A DNA stretch of 57,655 bases from Herminiimonas sp. (lineage in GTDB: Bacteria > Pseudomonadota > Gammaproteobacteria > Burkholderiales > Burkholderiaceae): contig JACMQD010000097.1 of the NCBI GenBank assembly GCA_014377155.1, forward strand, positions 1 through 57,655, read 5' to 3'. Shown here in pieces: positions 35,619 through 42,856 of this stretch; the stretch's first letter is position 1, and every line of letters begins with the position of its first letter. The translations under genes and the position numbers were made by a program. A model generated the notes under the pieces. The model did not search any database, had not been told where the DNA came from, and saw only the letters and a list, made by a program, of their open reading frames with translations.

Positions 35619-35696
35619 TCAGTGCATCAGGAAATAAACACCTGCGAGCACAATTGCGGGAACGCCTAGAATCCATGCAACAACGAGCTTACCCAT
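35619..35696 (-). CDS. 25-residue hydrophobic membrane peptide
   Basis: Very small gene encoding MGKLVVAWILGVPAIVLAGV plus YFLMH. A strong GAGAGGAGAG lies just upstream of the ATG at 35696. Almost the whole product is one hydrophobic helix with a central Pro and a Lys near the N-terminus, fitting a single-pass inner-membrane miniprotein with positive-inside orientation. It is the first coding sequence after promoter P5 and heads the CsbD / 17M-like / ferritin-like run. I recall similar 24-28-residue hydrophobic proteins in Burkholderiales genomes, but no function. Confidence 0.65.
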   Translation of the reverse strand: MGKLVVAWILGVPAIVLAGVYFLMH

Positions 35697-35792
35697 GCTG
35701 CTCTCCTCTCGAATTGGTTAAATAATTTTGGTATTGATGCTGCAGTTTTTGTCGCCAAAGAAATAAAAATGGCGAACTGAAACGATGACGAG

Positions 35793-35850
35793 ATGTTATC
35801 GATGAGCACGGATCAGGGATATCAGACACTCGCTGATACTGTTGTAGGAA
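35793..35850 (-). promoter_or_regulatory. Promoter P5 of the 23/23 family, upstream of the ferritin/CsbD operon
   Basis: On the minus strand: distal box TTCCTACAA (35850-35842), a weaker proximal box TGTCTGATA (35828-35820), and a -10 TAACAT within the block 35802-35793. Cores start at 35848 and 35825 and the -10 block at 35802: 23 bp and 23 bp. The 25-residue gene starts 97 bases past the -10. Confidence 0.65.
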
Positions 35851-35911
35851 AAGGCGAAGGAAGCTGTTGACGGACGTGTCCGGGGGGGTGTCGCTGTTGC
35901 AGGCCCGGTTC

Positions 35912-36286
35912 CTAGACAGGGCGCGGCTGCGTAAGGCGCCAGATCGCAATGATCAATAAAAGCTGTAGCGGCAGCCGCAAGCCCAGTAAGGCAAGAATCC
36001 AGAACGGTTTTGCGAGCGCAAGCGCGTTGAGCAACATTTGGACGTTCGCCGGCAATACCGCGATCGACAACGCAATCAGGCCAATACCGGCGACGCGGCG
36101 AAGCATCGGGGTCAACACGCCAATGCCACCGGCGATTTCTGCGACACCACTCAGCAGAACCAGCTCAGGATGCCAGGGCAACCAGGCTGGCATGATGCCG
36201 ATGTAGGCTGCCGGGAAAACGAAGTGCAAAAGGCCACCAACGATGAAAAAGGTAGCCAGCAACATGCGTTGTACGGAAAGTGCCAT
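35912..36286 (-). CDS. DoxX-like four-helix membrane protein
   Basis: Small inner-membrane protein of the DoxX/DoxD superfamily, about 124 residues with four helices: LLATFFIVGGLLHFVFP, ELVLLSGVAEIAGGIGVL, RVAGIGLIALSIAVLP and FWILALLGLRLPLQLLLIIA. The motif GGLLHFxxP and the GVAEIAGGIG helix are typical. The start is uncertain: the ATG at 36286 is preferred by family length, but the frame is open to 36331, where it overlaps the end of the peptidase gene. It is downstream of, and may be cotranscribed with, the prolyl oligopeptidase. Confidence 0.82.
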   Translation of the reverse strand: MALSVQRMLLATFFIVGGLLHFVFPAAYIGIMPAWLPWHPELVLLSGVAEIAGGIGVLTPMLRRVAGIGLIALSIAVLPANVQMLLNALALAKPFWILALLGLRLPLQLLLIIAIWRLTQPRPV

Positions 36287-36314
36287 GAGGTCGATACGGA
36301 CGCCGGCGCTGCGC

Positions 36315-38453
36315 TCAGCGCTTGCCAGCATCCATTTCCAGTACCTTCGACAGGAAACCCCAGCGGTCGGCCACTTCGTCGATCTGCTTGGTGGTCGGCT
36401 TGCCAGCGCCGTGACCGGCCTTGGTTTCGATGCGGATCAACATCGGCGCAGCGCCGGTTTGCGCCTGCTGGGCGGCGGCCGCGAACTTGAAGCTGTGGGC
36501 CGGCACGACACGGTCGTCATGATCGGCGGTGGTAACCAGGGTGGCTGGGTAGCAGGTGCCGGATCTGAGGTTGTGCAACGGCGAATAGGCATACAACGCC
36601 TTGAATTCTTCGGCATTGTCGGACGAACCGTAATCGGAGGTCCACGCCCAGCCGATGGTAAAACGCTGGAAACGCAGCATGTCCATGACGCCAACCGCAG
36701 GCAACGCCGCAGCAAACAGTTCCGGGCGCTGCGTCATGGCGGCACCGACCAGCAGACCGCCATTGCTGCCGCCGCCAATGGCCAGTTTTGCGCTGGAGGT
36801 ATAGCGGTTATCGATAAGCCATTGCGCCGCGCCGATGAAGTCGTCGAACACATTCTGCTTGCGCAATTTAGTGCCGGCTTCGTGCCAGCTTTTACCGTAT
36901 TCCCCACCCCCGCGCAGGTTCGGCACAGCCAGCACGCCGCCCATTTCCATCCAGGTCAGATTCGCCACCGAAAACCAGGGCGTCAGCGAAATATTGAATC
37001 CGCCGTAACCGTACAGATAGGTCGGATTGGTGCCGTCGCGCTGTAGACCCTTCTTGTGCACGACGAACATTGGCACCTGGGTGCCGTCCTTGCTGGTAAT
37101 GAATACTTGTCGCGTCTCGTACGCGGCGGGATCGAAATCGACCTTTGGCTGGCGAAATAGCGTGCTGCGGCCTTTGGCAAAGTCGTACCGGTAGATTGTC
37201 GACGGCGTGTTGAAACTGCCGAACGAATAAAAAGTTTCGGCGTCGCGGCGCTTGCCCCCAAAGCCACCCACCGAGCCGATGCCAGGCAACGCGACGTCAG
37301 GCAGGCGCTTTCCCGACAGTGCGAACACGCTAATCTGACTGCGCGCATCCTTGAGGTAGTCGGCCACCAGCCGGTTGCCGACGAGATTGGCGCGCTGCAG
37401 CGTTTCGGCAGCTTCCGGTACCACCGTTTGCCAGTGCCGTGGCGCAGCCTTGCGACTGTCGATCTTGACGATCCTGCCGCGCGGCGCATTGTTGTCGGTA
37501 CGAAACCAAAATACCGGCCCGTCGTTATCGATGAAATTGTAAGCAGCGTCGAAATCGTCGAGCATCGCCACCATCGTACTGTCAGGCTTGCGCAGGTCCT
37601 TGTAGTAGACCCGGTTTTTGCGCTCGGTGCCCTGGCGGATCGAGACGATCAGATAATGGCCGTCATCCGTCACCTGGCTGTCGAAACCCCACTCCTTGTG
37701 GTCGGGCCGGTCGTAGACCAGCACATCGTCGGCCTGCGGCGTGCCGACCTGGTGGAAGTAAAGCTTCTGGAAATAATTGATATCTGCCAGCTTGGTCGCT
37801 TCTTTTGGCTCATCGTAGCGGCTGTAAAAGAATCCCTTGCCATCGCGGGTCCATGCGGCGTCGGAAAATTTGACCCATTTCAGCTGATCTGCCAGGTCCT
37901 TGCCGGTTTCGATATCACGGACTTTCCATTCCTGCCAGTCGGATCCGGACTGCGCGATGCCGTAGGCCAGGTAGCGACCATCGGGGCTGACGGCAAGTCC
38001 CGACAGCGCAGCGGTGCCGTCGGCCGTCAGCTTGTTCGGGTCGAGCAGCACGCGCGGTGGCGCATCAAGTTCAGCCAGCGTGTAAAGCACCGATTGGTTT
38101 TGCAAACCGTCGTTGCGACTGTAAAAATAGCGGCCGCCTTCCTTGAAAGGCACGCTGTAGCGTTCGAAATTCCACAGCGTCGTCAGTCGTTGGCGAATAG
38201 CGTCGCGGGCCGGAATGCCACTCAGGTAATCTTGCGTGAGCTTGTTTTGCGCATCGATCCATGCTCTCGACGCCGCACTATCGGGATCTTCGAGCCAGCG
38301 ATACGGATCGCTGACGCGGGTGCCGTGGTAGTCGTCGAACTGCTCGACTTGCGTACTGATCGGGTAGGTCATTGCGCCGTCGCTGCATTGTCGCGCCAGC
38401 GCGTTGCCGCTGATCAGAATGCCCGCGAGAGAAATAAGGTAAAAATTTTTCAT
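36315..38453 (-). CDS. Exported prolyl oligopeptidase (S9A family)
   Basis: Serine peptidase cleaving short peptides after proline, 712 residues, the usual length of about 700. Signal peptide MKNFYLISLAGILISGNALA, so it is likely periplasmic. An N-terminal seven-bladed propeller (about 70-430) follows the typical YPISTQVEQFDDYHGTRVSD PYRWLED start. The hydrolase domain has Ser near 560 in GGGSNGGLLVG, Asp near 645 in TADHDDRVVPAHS, and His near 680 in KAGHGAGKP; all triad residues are present. It ends 15 bases before the window-left DoxX frame and starts 21 bases after the cupredoxin gene, so these may share a transcript. Confidence 0.93.
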   Translation of the reverse strand: MKNFYLISLAGILISGNALARQCSDGAMTYPISTQVEQFDDYHGTRVSDPYRWLEDPDSAASRAWIDAQNKLTQDYLSGIPARDAIRQRLTTLWNFERYSVPFKEGGRYFYSRNDGLQNQSVLYTLAELDAPPRVLLDPNKLTADGTAALSGLAVSPDGRYLAYGIAQSGSDWQEWKVRDIETGKDLADQLKWVKFSDAAWTRDGKGFFYSRYDEPKEATKLADINYFQKLYFHQVGTPQADDVLVYDRPDHKEWGFDSQVTDDGHYLIVSIRQGTERKNRVYYKDLRKPDSTMVAMLDDFDAAYNFIDNDGPVFWFRTDNNAPRGRIVKIDSRKAAPRHWQTVVPEAAETLQRANLVGNRLVADYLKDARSQISVFALSGKRLPDVALPGIGSVGGFGGKRRDAETFYSFGSFNTPSTIYRYDFAKGRSTLFRQPKVDFDPAAYETRQVFITSKDGTQVPMFVVHKKGLQRDGTNPTYLYGYGGFNISLTPWFSVANLTWMEMGGVLAVPNLRGGGEYGKSWHEAGTKLRKQNVFDDFIGAAQWLIDNRYTSSAKLAIGGGSNGGLLVGAAMTQRPELFAAALPAVGVMDMLRFQRFTIGWAWTSDYGSSDNAEEFKALYAYSPLHNLRSGTCYPATLVTTADHDDRVVPAHSFKFAAAAQQAQTGAAPMLIRIETKAGHGAGKPTTKQIDEVADRWGFLSKVLEMDAGKR

Positions 38454-38474
38454 GCGGCCATTCTAGATTCAAAA

Positions 38475-39116
38475 TCATCCCTTGGCAGCGTCCTTTCGTT
38501 TTTTCGGGATAAAGTCGAAGGCAAATTTGACGGGCGGCGCGCTCTTGTCGCCCGCCTTGACGGTCTGTACCAGCGGCAGCTTGATAATTCCCATGTCGGG
38601 GTGCCATGCCTTCAATTCATAACTGCCTTCGGGCAGATTGTCGATCGAGGCTGCACCGGCTACCCCTGATTTGGCGAAGTACGGCGTATCGAGCACCATC
38701 ACATAGGCCCGCATCCAGCCGTGCAACAGGCAGTACACCACGACCACGCCGGGCTTGTCGAACAAGACGGGCGGCGGCGTGCCGCGTTCGTAGATCTTGA
38801 TTTCGAATTCTTTGGCGGCTGAAAACGATTTGACATGATGTTCGATCTTGTCATTATTCGGGAACTTGATTTCGGTCCCGACCCGTAGCGCCGTCACATA
38901 AGGCGAAAATTGCAATCCCTGCTGCGAAATCACGGCTGCTTCAGCCTTGACCGGCGGCGGCACCGTGCCTGCCAGCGGCGTCGCATAGATGATCACATCG
39001 GCCATCTCGGCGCCAGACTTGTCGACCGCCACGGCGTTGATGCTGGCGGCGAATGACGGCGATAACGCTGCAGACAGCAAGAATACCGCACAGTAATGAC
39101 GGGGAAAATGGCGCAT
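38475..39116 (-). CDS. Exported cupredoxin-domain protein (methylamine-utilisation-like)
   Basis: Periplasmic protein of 213 residues with a signal peptide (to about residue 24, ending SFAA). The cupredoxin-like domain contains candidate type-1 copper ligands in the usual order: His93/94 in NDKIEHHVKSFS, then Cys129, His132 and Met135 in VVYCLLHGWMRAYVMV. The C-terminal part (about 150-200) looks like a carboxypeptidase-regulatory-type beta domain (LPEGSYELKAWHPDMG). A soluble electron carrier or copper-binding role is likely. It is close to the exported globin and DUF3034 genes in the same direction, with gaps of 50 and 11 bases. Confidence 0.85.
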   Translation of the reverse strand: MRHFPRHYCAVFLLSAALSPSFAASINAVAVDKSGAEMADVIIYATPLAGTVPPPVKAEAAVISQQGLQFSPYVTALRVGTEIKFPNNDKIEHHVKSFSAAKEFEIKIYERGTPPPVLFDKPGVVVVYCLLHGWMRAYVMVLDTPYFAKSGVAGAASIDNLPEGSYELKAWHPDMGIIKLPLVQTVKAGDKSAPPVKFAFDFIPKKRKDAAKG

Positions 39117-39166
39117 GATAGGTCAACAGTTCAGGTGAAGCGGCCGCAACCGCAAGATTATTGGAA

Positions 39167-39622
39167 TTATTTGGTGACGATGTCGCGCTGCATCGGCGCC
39201 AGCCGGGCGACCAGCTTGTTCTGTGTGCGTGACGGGATGCCGACTTTTTCCATGGCGATTTGTAGATTTTCGGCCAGCGCGTTGAAATGGCTGTTGGTGA
39301 CGTTCAAATCCTCGTGGATCGTCTTCATGTCCTTGCCAGAATATTTGCACGGTCCGCCGCTCAGTTCACAGAACTGCTCTTCGAGCAGCACAGCAAGACG
39401 CTCGATGTCGGTGTCCTTGAACGAATCCTTGATACGTGCGTCCGCCAGTACCAGCGGCAGGAATTCGGCAACGATTTTCGTGATGCCGGGCTTGCCGCCA
39501 AGGTCGCGAAAGACCGCATCTGAACTTGCCACGCTCTGCGCTGCGGCGGTACCGGCGCACGTAAGGGCCAGCGCAACGACGCCGCTCGTGGCTAACAATC
39601 TCAGTTTGTTCATAATGTTCAT
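39167..39622 (-). CDS. Exported group-1 truncated haemoglobin
   Basis: Globin of the group-1 truncated type with an N-terminal signal peptide, 151 residues from the ATG at 39622. The signal ends near GTAAAQ. The globin core has FRDLGGKPGITKIVAEFL (A/B helices) and DARIKDSFKDTD, and the proximal haem His is H103 in KDMKTIHEDLNVTNSHF. Two cysteines, 85 and 92 (FCELSGGPCKY), lie in a loop and could form a disulfide in the periplasm. Most truncated globins are cytoplasmic, so export is notable. It lies 11 bases after DUF3034 and 50 before the cupredoxin gene. Confidence 0.85.
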   Translation of the reverse strand: MNIMNKLRLLATSGVVALALTCAGTAAAQSVASSDAVFRDLGGKPGITKIVAEFLPLVLADARIKDSFKDTDIERLAVLLEEQFCELSGGPCKYSGKDMKTIHEDLNVTNSHFNALAENLQIAMEKVGIPSRTQNKLVARLAPMQRDIVTK

Positions 39623-39633
39623 GGCGATCCGGT

Positions 39634-40533
39634 TCAAAAGCCTGCCTGCAACGACAGGTACACGCCTTTCTGGCGTTTGGGATTGAAAATGGTGATGTCG
39701 CCCAGCGATGCGTAGGCAAGCGTCACGGAAGCGTTCTTGGTCGGAAACCACGCGACGAAGGCGTCGTAGTAATCCTTTTCGTTATCGACCGACAGGTTGC
39801 GCGGCTTCATGCGGTACTCCGCCCCCACCACCAGCTTGCGCGTGAGCATATACGCGGCCGACACCTCCAGCATTGCCTTGTAACGGTCATTGCGGTCGCC
39901 ACCGAACCCGAGAATGCCCATCTGATTGGCCTTGGTAGCGCGCACGGTTGCGTTTAACAGTAGACTCTGGTCCAGCAGGATTTTGGTCGCCGACACGTAG
40001 TAATCGATGCCATGATCGTCGGTCGCGCCCAGCTGCGTGACGCTGGTCACGCCTAATGCGCCGAGTCCGCCGATGCCTTCGTTGCGCTTGTACATGGCGC
40101 CAACCGCGATCTGAGGCAGCGCGCGGTCCTGGTCGTAGACCGCGTCGCCGGCCACCTTGACTTTGATGCCGACGATATCCTGGCGGATGCGCAAATGGTC
40201 GAGCGGCGTCAGGCTTCCCTGGAATACCTGCTTTGCCAGCGACAGCTCGACCCGGTCGGCCACGCCCACTGCCACGCCGTAGGTGTCGAGTTTGTAATCC
40301 TGCGTCTTGACGACGGTGTAATGCACATTGGCGCCGTAGCTGTCACGGCTTCCATAACCGGTGATCAACGCCCACGGCGTCAAGCCACCGCCACCGGCGC
40401 CTTCGATCTGGCTGACGCCACCGGTTGCAGTAAGCTTACCCATGTCAGGCGCGCTCTGCGTCCACCCTGGCGATGAGAGACCTAGACCGATGGCCGCCAA
40501 CATCAGCGGCACGGAGATTTTGATCGAACGCAT
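39634..40533 (-). CDS. DUF3034 family outer-membrane-type protein
   Basis: Protein of 299 residues, start at the ATG at 40533 with AAGGATTTCA. A signal peptide (to about residue 26, ending PGWTQ) is followed by alternating hydrophobic and polar strands rich in Gly and aromatic residues, ending in Phe (YLSLQAGF), the usual C-terminal mark of an outer-membrane beta-barrel. GVSQIEGAGGGGLTPWALI and the SRDSYGANVHYT strand are characteristic of DUF3034. Function unknown; by position it may supply or anchor the cupredoxin / globin pair at the cell surface. Confidence 0.82.
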   Translation of the reverse strand: MRSIKISVPLMLAAIGLGLSSPGWTQSAPDMGKLTATGGVSQIEGAGGGGLTPWALITGYGSRDSYGANVHYTVVKTQDYKLDTYGVAVGVADRVELSLAKQVFQGSLTPLDHLRIRQDIVGIKVKVAGDAVYDQDRALPQIAVGAMYKRNEGIGGLGALGVTSVTQLGATDDHGIDYYVSATKILLDQSLLLNATVRATKANQMGILGFGGDRNDRYKAMLEVSAAYMLTRKLVVGAEYRMKPRNLSVDNEKDYYDAFVAWFPTKNASVTLAYASLGDITIFNPKRQKGVYLSLQAGF

Positions 40534-40860
40534 TGAAATCCTTATGAAAAAACGGCATAAACGAAGAGGTTGATTCATTGCAATCTACGCAAAATCCGGA
40601 TTGTTAGATTCAGGCAATTAAAATTTAATTTGAAAACCAGCGATCTGTAGGTGAAAATGCATGATTAATATTCCTGAAAACAACAATTTAGTTTCTTATA
40701 AGCATTTTTTGTAATTACGCGTCTGTAGACATGCCTGACTATTCTTGATGAGTTCGGATAGAATAGGTTTGCGGTAGCAGATGCCTGACAATAACAAGAA
40801 TGCGCAAGCGCACACCGGTGAAAACATCTAATTCAACGGTGGTCTTTTAACGCTATCGCG

Positions 40861-41994
40861 ATGTTTACCTCTGATAACTTCGTTGCCGACTCCAGCCGGC
40901 AAGCGAGTGACATCGTGAATGACCCCAATGGCCTGACAATGGAATCCGTACTCAAGCATCTGGTAGAAATTACCGGCCATCGCGACCACTTGCTGCTCGA
41001 TACGTCGGTAGTGTCAGCTTTGCACGGCCTGATTTCCGCCAGTCAGGTCAGGGCGCTCGAAATATTTAAATTGCGCGAAGACCTGTATGTACGCCCCCGG
41101 GTATGGATAGAAAACGGCAAGGTCGTCTCCAGCGACGAACGCATGGACTGCGATCAGAATGGCGACCCGATCACCGATTATCCGTCGCTGATGCTGTGTC
41201 TCGAACAACGCATGAACAGCGTCGATGAAAATGCCGCCGACGGGACGTTCGTGTTATGGCTGCCGGTGTGGCTCAATGACAAGCTATCGACGTGCCTGCA
41301 AGTGGTGAGCGTCACGCCTTTCACGCCAGAGGCACGGCAGGTCATCGAAGGAATCCTGAGCGTCTACCGCAATTATCAAAACCTGCTCGATTACAGCGAA
41401 CGCGATTCGCTCACAGGCCTGTTCAACCGCAAGACATTCGACGAAAAATTCTCACGGATGGTGGCGTCATCGCTGACCGAAACCGCCAGTCCGCCGGACG
41501 AACCCGAGCGCCGTCATGCGTCGACCTTGCGCGAACAATGGCTGGGCGTCGTCGATATCGATCACTTCAAGCGTGTCAACGACCAATTCGGCCATCTGTA
41601 CGGCGACGAGGTACTGATCTTGGTGGCCAACATTTTGCGCGCGTCGTTTCGCTCGCAGGATCGGGTGTTTCGATTCGGCGGCGAGGAATTTGTTATCCTG
41701 CTGCGCTCGACCACGCTCGACGATACCCTCAAAATTTTCGAACGCTTTCGCCGCAATATTGAAAACCACGAGTTTCCGCAGGTCGGGCGGGTCACCATCA
41801 GCCTGGGCTTCGCCAGCATCTCGAAGGAAACGCCGGTGGTCATCCTCGGGCATGCCGACCAGGCGCTTTACTACGCCAAGGAAAACGGCCGCAATCAGGT
41901 CTGCAATTACGACGAACTGATCAGTGCCGGCAAACTGCAGGCGGAAGTGCCGCTGGAGTCGGACGTCGAATTTTTCTTCGACGATCCGGCTTGA
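40861..41994 (+). CDS. Diguanylate cyclase (GGEEF, active type)
   Basis: Cytoplasmic diguanylate cyclase, 377 residues. An N-terminal region of about 170 residues (possibly GAF-like, no clear family) is followed by a GGDEF domain at about 180-345: RDSLTGLFNRKTFDEKF, VVDIDHFKRVNDQFGHLYGD, active site GGEEF at 273-277, and an I-site RSQD at 264-267, so synthesis and feedback inhibition of c-di-GMP are both expected. An insertion of about 20 residues (TETASPPDEPERRHASTLRE) precedes the metal-binding strand. No membrane segment. It is divergent from the DUF3034-globin-cupredoxin group and may regulate or be regulated with it. Confidence 0.92.
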   Translation: MFTSDNFVADSSRQASDIVNDPNGLTMESVLKHLVEITGHRDHLLLDTSVVSALHGLISASQVRALEIFKLREDLYVRPRVWIENGKVVSSDERMDCDQNGDPITDYPSLMLCLEQRMNSVDENAADGTFVLWLPVWLNDKLSTCLQVVSVTPFTPEARQVIEGILSVYRNYQNLLDYSERDSLTGLFNRKTFDEKFSRMVASSLTETASPPDEPERRHASTLREQWLGVVDIDHFKRVNDQFGHLYGDEVLILVANILRASFRSQDRVFRFGGEEFVILLRSTTLDDTLKIFERFRRNIENHEFPQVGRVTISLGFASISKETPVVILGHADQALYYAKENGRNQVCNYDELISAGKLQAEVPLESDVEFFFDDPA

Positions 41995-42036
41995 TTTTTT
42001 AGAACGTCCTGGTTCGACCGGGGTCGTGCCGGCGCT

Positions 42037-42240
42037 TCACCACGATGCATCTGCCCGGCGCTTGAGTTCCAGCCAGATCTGTAATCTTTGCTCTTCCGAT
42101 GCGGTGCCCCAAGCGACGATTTCGTCAATCGTACGCAGGCAGCCGTCGCACAGTCCGGTGGCTTCGTTCATCACGCAAATGCTGATGCAGGGTGACGGCA
42201 ACTTGCCCTCACAGGCGGTGGGCTCGAAATCGTGGATCAT
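42037..42240 (-). CDS. DUF1289 Fe-S-type small protein
   Basis: Small cysteine protein of 67 residues, DUF1289. The conserved pattern SPCISICVMNEATGLCDGC (about 16-34) supplies four Cys likely to bind zinc or an Fe-S cluster, followed by RTIDEIVAWGTASEEQRLQI. The start at 42240 overlaps the YbaK gene stop by four bases (ATGA), so the two are translated together. Function unknown. Confidence 0.88.
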   Translation of the reverse strand: MIHDFEPTACEGKLPSPCISICVMNEATGLCDGCLRTIDEIVAWGTASEEQRLQIWLELKRRADASW

Positions 42241-42758
42241 GCGTGGTCGGTTCCGGTTATTGGCGAACGCAGCGCGACGTCGGCTGTGCAAGCACCTGTC
42301 ATCGACAGCAACTGACACGGTGTCAGGTTGAAGACCGCATGCGGGTGTCCTGCGGCAGCCCAGACATTGTCCAGGCTCATCAGGTCTTCATCGACCAGTA
42401 ACACCGTCTTGCTGGCGTGACCGATCGGACATACCCCGCCGATTGCATAGCCTACCTGCTCCTTGACGAATTTTGCGTCTGCCTTACCGAGCGGACCGAC
42501 CAGCGCCGCAACCTTGTCTTCATCGACCCGGTTGACGCCGCTTGCGATGACCATCACCGCCACATCATCGGCGCGCCGGCGGAAGACGATCGACTTGGCA
42601 ATATGGGCAATGCTGCACCCGAGTCCGGCTGCGGCGTCCGCCGAGGTCCGGCCACTGTCCGCCAGCATGACCACCGGTTTGTCATGGCCCATGGCGGCAA
42701 GCAGGTCGGCAACGCGCTGTGCGGATTCGGGAAGTTTGCTGGAGTCTTGCATGGACAT
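42237..42758 (-). CDS. ybaK: YbaK/EbsC-type aminoacyl-tRNA deacylase
   Basis: Trans-editing enzyme that removes wrong amino acids (Cys on tRNA-Pro in E. coli YbaK) from tRNA, 173 residues. The conserved lysine is in HIAKSIVFRR (about 52-61) and the signature loop is GGVCPIGH (about 106-113). The sequence also has DEDKVAALVG and a late FNLTPCQLLSMTGA. This is the shorter, proX/YbaK-like branch, so the mischarged substrate could differ. Coupled by four-base overlap to DUF1289. Confidence 0.9.
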   Translation of the reverse strand: MSMQDSSKLPESAQRVADLLAAMGHDKPVVMLADSGRTSADAAAGLGCSIAHIAKSIVFRRRADDVAVMVIASGVNRVDEDKVAALVGPLGKADAKFVKEQVGYAIGGVCPIGHASKTVLLVDEDLMSLDNVWAAAGHPHAVFNLTPCQLLSMTGACTADVALRSPITGTDHA

Positions 42759-42856
42759 GCTTTCGTTGGGAGTCGGTGGCGGCAGTCAGGCTGCATCGCC
42801 GGCCGACACGTTGGTATAGATGGCGCAATTATCGCGCATCTGGCCGAACAGCATGG

